Source: Amylostereum areolatum (lineage: Eukaryota; Basidiomycota; Agaricomycetes; Russulales; Stereaceae). From it: a stretch of 64,000 nt of DNA. Below are positions 34,295-43,674 of the stretch, piece after piece. The position numbers and the translations under genes were made by a program. The notes beneath the pieces were generated by a model. It searched no databases. It had not been told where the DNA came from and was given only the letters and a program-made list of their open reading frames with translations. The stretch covers positions 124,001 to 188,000 of the forward strand of contig SAXG01000067.1 of the NCBI GenBank assembly GCA_012932865.1, written 5' to 3'. Within the stretch, counting starts at the first letter, position 1. Every line of letters starts with the position of its first letter.

Positions 34295-36860
34295 TTACTC
34301 ACCTGTCGCCGTGGATGACGGTGATATCACAGGGTCAGCACGCTTCCACCCCCGAGGGTGCTGTACCACTACTATCGTCTTCGTATCCCACAAAGCTACA
34401 GGTCCACTGACGTCCAATGCGGGGCCCATTTTGCGAGTCTCGATGTTCTCAAAAGGAGATTCTTGAGCGATTGAGGAGAGGTCAACATCATTCGTGGATA
34501 AGAATAACTTCAGGAAGCCGACGTCGGGAGAAGTTTGTCCGTCTTCCAAGAAATATTTAAACGGTGGAATGCCACCGTCACCATACCCAAGACACAGCGA
34601 TCCTGCAGTGCCTATTGACGCGGCGGCATGACCTCCGCCAACGGATGGCTTGTACAACTGAGCTAAGTAACGATTTAGCGCTATGAATCCACAGGGAAGT
34701 TGTAGAAATATTTACCGATGCTCAAATCCCTTGAATCGAAGTAGAATAAATACGCGTAGAGAGGGAACGTCGCTTTGCTACTGAGTTTGATCGCATACAG
34801 CGTGTCGCCATCATCGGCCTGGACGTCGACTCTGCCCTGGACGTCGACTTTGCCCTGGACGCCGACCCGGGTAATGCTCTCTTCGATAAGGTTTTTGCCT
34901 GTCAGTGGAACCAGAATAGGATTGAGTGTGTCCTGGTCGACATCACCCATATCCTTCACCACCATGAAATCCATTGTGACTCGGTCGCTGAGAGTGCCCC
35001 TGCCCTTCGTCGGTTTACGGTTAAGGTGCCAGAAATATTTGGCCGAGCCTTGCATGATATGCCCGAGGATGCCGTTCGTGCCAGCGCCGTTTGACTCGAT
35101 GGTATGCTCCATTCGCATGCCAGTGAAGCCGAGCACCTCGCCAGTGGTGCTTCCCGATACGAGAAACGTGACCTTTCCGTCCTTGACAACAACTTCGACG
35201 TCTGCCTCCTTAGTATCTACTAGACGCGTCGAATATTTTTTGAGCTGAGGGTCCTTCGTGTACCCGCAGATGGTATCGAGGAGTGTCTTGGAAGAATCGG
35301 ACTTGCCAGGCGCGTGGATGTAAACGTGGAAAGGGGCTCTCTTTTCCTCTCCTGCGAGGCTTTCGAGAGCGAATGCAGAAGACCCGGGTCTGATGTCGAG
35401 CTCTTTAGGACCATCGGGAAGAGGTGTCAGATAAGTTCTGGACATCTCGATGTTGGATTCGACGGCCATCAGAGTTCCTAGAAACTGGCGAGTCGGGGAA
35501 TCCTGAGAGCCCGCGTATACGTATATGGCAAATTGGCTGCCGTTGGTGATCCCATGCACATCGCCCGCATCCATAATATACTTGACACCTTCCTTACGAA
35601 CGCTGTGCATGGATGAACGCTGGTTTGTGGCGTGCCCCAGAAACAGTTTACGACCACTATTTTTGCCTTCGCACTGAGGGTTTTGAGATCTGTTGAAAGG
35701 TCAGGACGCTCGTGGGGGGAGATATCGGAATCGAACGTACTTCGGCAGGGTTCCTATGCGCTTGATAAGGTCATCGTAAGTGATGTCCGTCGTCTGCTCC
35801 AGTACGCCGATGAGTTCCTTTGTGAAAAGGCCGCGACCATTGAATTCCCTTGCTGTTTCCATCGCAGTGCATGCTGCTAGAAGGACGTGGGAGTTGAGGC
35901 CGGCGTATGTGAAATCCAGGCTGTGGTCTTTGGTGCCCAGCTTGCCTATATTTTCGTCGATATTCTCTGGAAGTCCGCCTTTGATGGTGAGGCCTCGTTC
36001 AAGGTATTGGGGATCCTGCTCGCCGCTTGCGCGGGTCCCAGATTCAGAATGACAGCAGTCGAACACCACAGTCTACCCGATGATTATGATAATGTAAATT
36101 GGGATTATTGGCAGAAAAGACTTACAATGTTATCGCCCTTTTTGTCCGCAAGTCGTTGTAGAAGAATGTTGAGTACTCGGTCGGGTATCGCGTCAACGCT
36201 CCCGACCGACGCAGACCCTCGTTCGGTTTCCTGCCCATCGACGACAGCCTTCAAAAGTACCTGGTCGGACTCGATAACCTCGTTGGTACAATCGTGCGGA
36301 ACGATTAGCTGTATCTTCATGCCGCCAGCCTCCCACTTTTCCGGGGCGGGCGCAGTGGCTCCGTGTCCAGCATAGTAAATCAAAATGGGATCTCCTTTTT
36401 GGGGTCGAACCTTGGACGTAAACGCAGTTAAGTTGGGAGACCCGACATGGGCGAGACTGGGAGATCCTACACCGGCGAGACTGTGAGTCTCGTCGTTGGG
36501 TGTCTCGATGTCAGCCGTCATGAAGTCGAACGCATATAAGATGGTCTTCCGACTGGCTTCCGCGTCGCGCAAGTTGATAATTTGGTTATCCGGGACATGG
36601 AGATAGCGAGTAAGGTATGCTTGCATGGCGTTTGCATCGGCTTTGGCCCCACGAAGGTTGCGGATCGTCCCTTTAGAATAATCGTCGATGCCGATGATCA
36701 AGGCATAGAGGCGTGAAGCAGAGCTGTGAGGAATTGAGAGAGAGAAATATGAGAGCTTTGAACGTATATGCACGACGATGTACCACTCACTCGGAGCTTC
36801 CGAGAGAACCGGCGAGGGAGCCTGAGTTGCCAGTGTCCTTGATCGTACTATGGACAACTG
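34295..36860 (-). CDS. Caspase-fold (peptidase C14) protein with basidiomycete C-terminal domain
   Basis: The caspase-like domain has LYALIIGIDDYSKGTIRNLRG, the catalytic His in ILIYYAGHGA and the catalytic Cys in VVFDCCHSES. Such C14 proteins are linked to stress and programmed cell death in fungi; the substrate is unknown. Supported exons are 34295-34662, 34716-35689, 35741-36072 and 36126-about 36723, with introns of 51-53 nt at 34663-34715, 35690-35740 and 36073-36125. One or more short exons lie upstream (TLATQAPSPVLSEAPS near 36,800). A region of about 460 residues follows the protease domain and ends with LCLGYGDGGIPPFKYFLE and VGFLKLFLSTNDVDLSSI, a signature of basidiomycete caspase-like proteins. 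Exons up to 37,341 (NARLKDGRIAKKLSYVIP) may belong to the same gene. Confidence 0.8.
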
Positions 36861-37981
36861 CTATGTGACTCGGAGCCGCTTATGTCGACAAGAAGATACC
36901 ACGAACCTTGACGGAGCATGCGCACCTGTTGCGCCTACTGTGAGTTGGGAAGGAGCGGTGATATCCCTACAAGTCGGTGGGTCAAGTAGGATAGCGATGT
37001 GGACTCTGGCAACAAGGACGTACCCTTGACCACCAGCTGCCACTGTGCCCTGGATGACTGGGTTCTTCACGTTCACTGATGGAAAGTATAGAGACATAAG
37101 TGCAGATAGGAGGGGACGCTGATCGTAGGAGAGTACGATGTCTGGAGAAGTGAGCCGTAAACTTTGTGGTATATATACCTGTGGACACGATAACAAGACG
37201 GAAAGATATTCCGGAGTTTCGTACACGAGGGATGACATATGAGAGCTTCTTCGCGATGCGCCCATCTTTCAGGCGAGCATTGTGCTTTACCGGGAGTATC
37301 CATTCAACGCGGAACGGAAACGGAAAGTCTGAACTTTGCACTATCGTCCTATAGCTATTGCGCGGCTACAGCGCTGAGTGCGAGGGGAGCAGAATAGTCA
37401 TCGAAGCTCGTACGCCCACCGGAAATGGTCGTCCAGTTACGATTCCATCGCCATAATCCTCGGTCCATGCGGCCAGCCAGAGCGCCGTCACGAAACTTTA
37501 GTTTGATTATATCGGTCTCCCGCGTGGATACAAACATCCCCGGGTTGAAAGACAAACCGATCGTTAAATTGGTACTTGAACAGGCGTATCTTCACGTCTA
37601 CCGGAGGGAACTGTGTGATTAATTCAATTGCGGTGCATGAAGTGCGCGTCTACGCCAAGCGTAGCGAACTCGATCAAAGCCATTCATACGACAGACTGGG
37701 GAAAGCCTGAAAGGTGCTGATTTTCGGTCGACACGACTGATTGTTGGACGCAGAGACTGACCTTTCATCTTTCTTTCTGAGATATGGGTACGAGAAGTGG
37801 AGCAGATGCGCCGCTGGAGCACGAGGACTTCGGAAGGAAAAGCCGTGCCAACCCTCTCGATGCCATGAGAAACGGCGACCGTATGACCATGCTTCATTCA
37901 GTCGAGGCGCCGTAAGAACACCAAACAGTGTCAGCGCTGGAATGTAAAATGAAAACACGCTACCTGAAGCCCTCGTTAACT
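36861..37981. other. Possible 5' exons of the caspase-like gene, then spacer
   Basis: On the minus strand, 37,341-37,180 reads VEWILPVKHNARLKDGRIAKK up to a donor. 37,145-37,025 reads DIVLSYDQRPLLSALMSLYF and VIQGTVAAGGQG up to a second donor. These look like exons of the gene to the left, but I could not fix the start codon. 37,355-37,981 shows no supported gene. Confidence 0.4.
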
Positions 37982-37983
37982 TA

Positions 37984-38371
37984 CAGTGCCTTGCATATAT
38001 TTCTGGAGGTCGCGTCGGAAGATTCTTTGTTTGTTCGACCAAACACTTCCATATGAGGCTGCAGTCGTAACGGGTGACTCTCCGTGACTATTACGTGATG
38101 CCTGGCGAGAGGCTCACTGCCTAAATCCTTCCTTGACATTGTTCCTCCTCCCTCTTCCCTCCGACACCCTCTTATCATCATTTGAAACCACTCACAAATC
38201 CAAGGTTTGTGTTACCTTGTGAGCATGGATCCCTGCAGGACGTGAGCATGCATGTAACACCCATCACTCTTCAACTCGGACCGTCCCGGAGTTGCCTGTT
38301 AAGGATTTGTTTGGTCGTAACAAACAAAGAATCTCGAGGACGCGACCTCCAGAAATATATGCAAGGCACTG
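37984..38371. mobile_element. 388-bp Tc1/mariner-type MITE
   Basis: The ends form an inverted repeat of about 60 bp starting CAGTGCCTTGCATATATTTC on the left and reading the same on the complement of the right end (38307-38371), with a few mismatches. The outermost bases are CAGTG and CACTG. Each end is flanked by TA (37982-37983 and 38372-38373), the target duplication typical of the Tc1/mariner superfamily. No protein is encoded inside, so it depends on a transposase elsewhere. Its ends differ from those of the TA-flanked element at 49,779, so that element is not its source. Confidence 0.8.
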
Positions 38372-38373
38372 TA

Positions 38374-40507
38374 GGGGGGCCGCCTCGTGTCGCCTCATGC
38401 GATAGAGTTGCACCATGAGCGTCAGCGTTCCACAACGCATTCCGATGACACCTGGGCGCCCTCTCCTGCGGTGGGATTTTGAGCTACACTGTCACTGCAA
38501 GATATAGGAATGCGAGGATGAAGTTGTTCATGGCGAGCTTGTACTATGTAGACAGGAAGTAAATTGTGTTGCGACGAAGTTGTGATGAGGGGCGGCCGGG
38601 GCTAGCCCAGAGAGGCCCCCGGCGGATCCCCGTACGGAATCTTGACGGAAACGGGCGAAATTTGGAGGATATGTCCGACTATGGGCCAAATCGGATGGAT
38701 GCTACTTGGGTCATTACCCTCAATTGACCTCGACATATGCTTTCTGCATCTACGCCCTTAAACCAGAACGACTGTCTTCTGGTTAGGTCAGCAACGGGAG
38801 ACTACTCTACGCCGAGCTTCGGGCTATCTGAACCTCACTGGTCACTGTCGCGACTCCTGCCTGGAATCTAGGAGGACGCATTGCACCACACGCGAATCTA
38901 CGCGACTAGGCAAATAGGGGCGCGCTAATGACGAAGATGCGCGATCAAGTCAGCCCTTGAACTCGTGGAGAAGAATTGCAGGACGGGGAAGAGGCGGTGA
39001 CTCCAAACAATAATATCGCTGGACGACCTGGGATTTCTGCGGACCAGGTGCGTTGTTTTCTTGGTTTCTTTGGAAGGACTCGTCCCTCACGCAGAGACAG
39101 GTGGCGCGGTCTTCAGTTCAGTTACCACGCCGGCAGAAGCAAACGCGGCACGTACGTCGATGATATAGTTTCGGGTATGCATGCATCGCAGCACTGGCTG
39201 TTTCATCAGTTTGACCGTTGGATCACATCTGAATCGTCCAGTAAAAAAGAGGCGATCGTCGTCATCCAATATCGCTACTATGGCCTTTCCAACCCATCCC
39301 AGGTCGTCCATATGATCAAGGTCAAAGAACTGGATGCATGTGCGTGCACAGTCTCGACATCATCCTTGACCGCACTCACCCCCAGCCTGCAGCGGCTGGC
39401 GGTTGAAACGCGAGATGATTGGCACGGAGTACTAAGTACCACTTTCGACGGCCAGAACCCCGAGCTCTCTGTAACGCTTGGGCCAGCGTGCGTTTCCCCG
39501 GCTTTCGTCTTTCCTTCGCTGATCCTCGGTTTCGGTCGACTGTGCGCTAGATATATCGTTTCCCTCACCACTAGCGACGCCACCGCGCGATATACCGCCG
39601 AAAGGCGGGAATTCAAGTTCAAATCTGCTCTATCGTGTCGCAGGTCTCGAAGGCGCAGCCATCTTCCACACAACCAACGATCGCTTCAAGTATATTCAGT
39701 TATATTTTACTCTGGTGTACAGCTTTCGTAAACTTGACACATGGTGGTCCGAATGTTCGTTTCGTGAAGCTGTCTCGAGTCTCATGCAAGTTTCGTGGAC
39801 GAATTTCTTTCCTTTCGGAACCTCGCGCGACGCGCACTAACTCCTCGCCCTCACCTCATCACCAAGGACGAATTCGCGCCATGCATAACCAAACCATCAA
39901 CGGCGTCAGAACGACGCGATACCAGGTCCAGATCGCTTCAATGAACGACGGTACGGTACGGGTAATAAGTAGGGTAGGTACGGGACCGCATCGTCGACGA
40001 CACCTTGTCCCATCACCCCAACCATCGGTAGCGATCGCCTTTCCATCATTCCGGCATCTCGATGGTAAGTAATATATTGATTATGATCTGCAGGGGCTCA
40101 AACTGTAAACTTGACGTCCCATCAAAAGACGTGCAGCTGCGTCTAGAGGCGTCTAGCCAGCTTGCCATCTCGCCATCGCGGTGTATAGATTTTCTCTGGC
40201 GCCATCGTTTCGCGTTGAGGATGTCTTCAAGTGAGTGGCCTCGACTTGTAGACCAGAAATCATGGCGAGACGATCGCTCTCGCGTTGGTCCATCCCTACC
40301 ATCAGGGTCAGAGAGTCTCAGATTCTTCTCGTCGTCGGGGGCGGGTCAGGAGGCTGCCTGCTGCCCTCCGTTGTGGAGCTTGGCATCAGCATTTGGGCTA
40401 TGCAAATTCAGCTAGCCAATCCCCACCCGCCGCACCGCGCGTCCCGATTGACCCCGACTGCTGCCGACCACGCGGCGGCGGGCACATCCCGCCAGGCCGC
40501 TCCGGCG
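38374..40507. other. Spacer with a scrap of S28 peptidase
   Basis: At about 39,200-39,300 the plus strand reads FDRWITSESSSKKEAIVVIQ followed by YRYYGLSNP, matching WTISGQ and IVLEHRYYGLSNP of the S28 gene; the peptide stops being similar right after. The rest has open frames without recognisable domains, including 39,630-40,070 and a chance-looking GGGSGG stretch near 40,340. Confidence 0.5.
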
Positions 40508-40515
40508 TATAAATA
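40508..40515 (+). promoter_or_regulatory. TATA box of the repeat-protein gene
   Basis: TATAAATA lies 215 bases before the ATG, ahead of a CT-rich leader. That predicts a long 5' UTR, as often seen for highly expressed basidiomycete genes. Confidence 0.55.
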
Positions 40516-40722
40516 CGGACGACCGTACGCTCTTTTTTCTCCAGTCTTCGCAACTCACTCACTCATTCGTCTGCAGGTGCTGGTAACCTCGCTTCTTCTT
40601 CCTCTCTTCATCTTTTCTCTTGGGTTTATCCGTTTCACGAGTCCTATCACGTCCTTCCTTCAATCTCTCTAATCGTCGATCCTATCCCCTTCGTCATCTT
40701 CAACCCCATTTACTCTATCATC

Positions 40723-42787
40723 ATGCGCACCTCCTCCGCCAACGTTCTTGCCGCCACCCTCGTCGCTGCCCAGATCGCTCCCGCGTTCGCTGCCCCCGTT
40801 TACAAGTGCGTTCTTGTTTTTGCCCGACCCTGTCTGCATATCCTGATCGTGCCTCCGCTCCTCTAGGAACGAAGCTCGCTTCCCTCCCGCCGTTAAGGCC
40901 GTAGGCGCTGCCGTCGCTGGTGGCGTCGCATCCGGTGTCGCTGGCTCTGTGGCCTCCAACCTCCTTTCCCGCGAAGAGATGGAGGCGCGTTTCCCTCCCG
41001 CCGTCAAGGCTGTCGGCGCCGCCGTTGCTGGCGGTGTCGCCTCAGGCGTCGCCGGCTCCGTCGCCTCGAACCTCCTGTCCCGCGAGGAGTACGAGGCGCG
41101 TTTCGCTCCAGCCATCAAGGCGGGTGCAGCCGCGCTCTTGTCCCGCGAGCAATTCGCTAGCGAGCCGTTCTACACCGTCGGCCCGTACGAAACCCGTTTC
41201 CCTCCCGCCGTCAAGGCTGTCGGTGCTGCCGTCGCCGGCGGTGTCGCGTCCGGTGTCGCTGGATCCGTCGCCAGCAACCTTCTCTCCCGCGAAGAGATGG
41301 AGGCTCGCCTCCCCCCTCTCGTCAAGGCTGGCGCCGCGGCTCTCGCTGGTGGCGTCGCGTCCGGCGCTGCTGGCTACGTTACCGACCAGATCCTCAACCG
41401 CGAGTTCGAGGAGCGTTTCCCTCCCGCCGTCAAGGCTGTCGGCGCCGCCGTTGCTGGTGGTGTCGCGTCCGGTGTGGCCGGCTCCGTCGCCTCGAACCTC
41501 CTGTCCCGTGAGGAGTACGAGGCCCGTTTCGCGCCTGCCATCAAGGCTGGCGCCGCCGCGCTCTTGTCCCGCGAGCAGCCTTTCTACACCGCGGGCCCGT
41601 ACGAAACCCGTTTCCCCCCCGCCGTGAAGGCTGTCGGTGCCGCCGTCGCCGGCGGTGTCGCATCCGGTGTCGCAGGCTCCGTCGCCTCGAACCTTTTGTC
41701 CCGTGAGGAGATCGAGGCGCGTTTCGCTCCAGCGATCAAGGCCGGCGCCGCCGCACTCCTGTCCCGCGAGCAGCTCGATGCCCGCTTCCCCCCCGCCGTC
41801 AAAGCTGTCGGCGCCGCCGTCGCCGGTGGTGTCGCATCTGGCGTCGCAGGCTCCGTCGCCTCGAACCTCCTGTCCCGCGAGGAATACGAGGCCCGTTTCC
41901 CCCCCGCTGTCAAGGCGGGTGCGGCGGCGCTCGCTGGCGCAGGTGCAAGCTACGTCACCGGCCAGATCCTCAGCCGCGAGGAGCTCGACGCCCGCTTCCC
42001 CCCTGCCGTGAAGGCCGTCGGCGCTGCCGTCGCTGGTGGCGTCGCTTCAGGTGTTGCAGGCTCGGTCGCAAGTAACCTCCTTTCCCGAGAGGAGCTTGAC
42101 GCCCGTTTCCCCCCCGCCGTCAAGGCAGGTGCGGCCGCGCTCGCTGGTGCAGGTGCGAGCTACGTCACTGGCCAGATCCTCAGCCGTGAAGAGCTCGAGG
42201 CCCGTTTCCCCCCCGCTGTTAAGGCTGTCGGCGCCGCCGTCGCCGGTGGCGTTGCTTCGGGTGTCGCTGGCTCGGTGGCAAGCAACCTCCTGTCTCGTGA
42301 AGAGTTCGAGGCGCGTTTCCCTCCTGCCGTCAAGGCCGTTGGTGCCGCCGTCGCTGGCGGTGTCGCCTCTGGCGTCGCAGGCTCCGTCGCCTCCAACCTC
42401 CTGTCGCGTGAGGAGCTCGAGGCCCGCTTCCCCCCTGCGGTCAAGGCCGTCGGCGCTGCCGTTGCCGGTGGCGTCGCTTCGGGCGTCGCTGGCTCGGTGG
42501 CAAGCAACCTCCTTTCCCGCGAGGAGCTCGACGCCCGTTTCCCTCCCGTTGTCAAGGCAGGTGCGGCGGCGCTGGCCGGTGCTGGTGCAAGCTACGTCAC
42601 GGGTCAGATCCTCAGCCGCCAGGAGTCTTCCATTATCCTCCCGTACGTCGCCTCCTTTCTCTTGTTCGTCGTTCCCACTAACGTCTGTGTATTGCGTTTC
42701 AGGAGCGGCTTGACCCTCGACGAGCTCATCCCCGCGCTCCAGCTCCTCCAGACCCTCGGCACCTACTCCAGCTCCGATGTCGAGTAA
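40723..42787 (+). CDS. Secreted protein of 17 tandem glycine-zipper repeats
   Basis: The ATG at 40723 starts a signal peptide (MRTSSANVLAATLVAAQIAP) with likely cleavage after AFA. Exons are 40723-40805, 40867-42642 and 42703-42787 (introns 61 and 60 nt), giving 647 residues. Nearly the whole mature protein is tandem repeats. Ten full 37-residue units run (E/D)ARFPPAVKAVGAAVAGG then VASGVAGSVASNLLSREE. Four variants carry KAGAAALAG with SYVTGQIL-type ends, and three are short (FAPAIKAGAAALLSREQ). Each unit has a small-residue, GxxxG-bearing hydrophobic segment followed by a charged linker. No dibasic Kex2 sites separate units. A non-repeated tail (LTLDELIPALQLLQTLGTYS) ends it. I know no family with this unit. 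Structural wall protein, membrane-active peptide precursor or self-assembling matrix are all possible. Confidence 0.85.
40868..42640 (+). repeat. Coding minisatellite, 111-bp main unit
   Basis: Seventeen head-to-tail units. The main unit is 111 bp (37 codons) and the variants are shorter by whole codons, so the frame is never broken. Full units are nearly identical in protein but differ at third positions, suggesting selection on the protein along with unequal crossing-over. Confidence 0.85.
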
Positions 42788-42949
42788 ATCCATGATGACC
42801 CCCCTCTTATGTCCCCCCCTTTTACGACTCGACGTTTACGACTTTGCCCCGCGCTTCGCCGGCGTTGCGCGGGTGCATCTGGACTGTAGGACTTCATGAA
42901 CGGCCTGACGTTCTTTTTCTTGGGCTTTTTGCGGTTAGGTTTTCGAAGC

Positions 42950-43552
42950 GAGGGTTTTCCATTACGACACTTTACCTTAGTTTTCCTGCGACGAATGAAT
43001 GCGTTGACCATTATAACTCCCGCGTGAACCCGGATAAGCTAAGTATATGCATTGGCAAGTCGTCGGTTAATTGTGTTCTCGTGTTGGTCGACGTTGGTTC
43101 GTCACTGTCAACCACGGAGACTAGGGACTTTCATTATGCATGCGGAAATTCAGGCCGCCTTCCCATCCCAATGATCCCATCAACAAAGGACGAGGTCGAC
43201 GAGGCCTTGAAGTGCAGTTCGTTGCAGGTTCGTTGTCGCTTCAAAGAATCCTTACCAAGTTCGGCCCAGTACGTGGCACAGCGTACACTTTCGATTCATG
43301 ATTTCAGTAAGTACATGGTAACCTCCCCGTCTCTACCAACAGAACGTACTCCGGATCCTCGAACTCGCAACGAATGTCCATCGCTTCCTCGAGATAGTAA
43401 TTCCCCGCCCAACCGACATTGACGCATTGACGTCTTCTCTTCGGACGGCGACGAGCTTCTCGCCATCGACGCCCTCGTCGAAGATAGGACTCAATCCCTC
43501 CCGACGCGGCGCGTCGCCCTTCCTCTCGCCTCCCGCTCTTTCCAGCGAATAA
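42950..43552 (+). CDS. Unidentified coding fragment, start unknown
   Basis: A stretch with DEVDEALKCSSLQVRCRFKE and AQYVAQRTLSIHDF ends at donor 43307. The acceptor at 43341-43342 continues in phase with NVLRILELATNVHRFLEIVI and RPTDIDALTSSLR to a TAA at 43550-43552. The phase match across a 36-nt gap is suggestive, but the gap is short for an intron here. No ATG-led N-terminus is visible and I recognise no family. It may be a truncated gene. Confidence 0.4.
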
Positions 43553-43674
43553 AACAGTCCTGCATGTTGTAAGTAATACAAATGCGGTGAAACGTATGTA
43601 CATTCGATATATGCACATTCACAGCAAACTACATTGATGGGTTGTCACACTCTGGGGAGAACTTGAACGTCCGC

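Noticed and set aside
40300..40400. ILLVVGGGSGGC-like stretch resembling a FAD-binding motif
   Set aside because: No further GMC or reductase signature follows; the glycine run is isolated and the frame ends in an Arg/Pro-rich tail.
42047..42793. Long minus-strand frame of 248 codons opposite the repeat gene
   Set aside because: It is the mirror of the tandem repeat; its length comes from the repeated codon pattern, and it has no ATG context, splice support or signal peptide.
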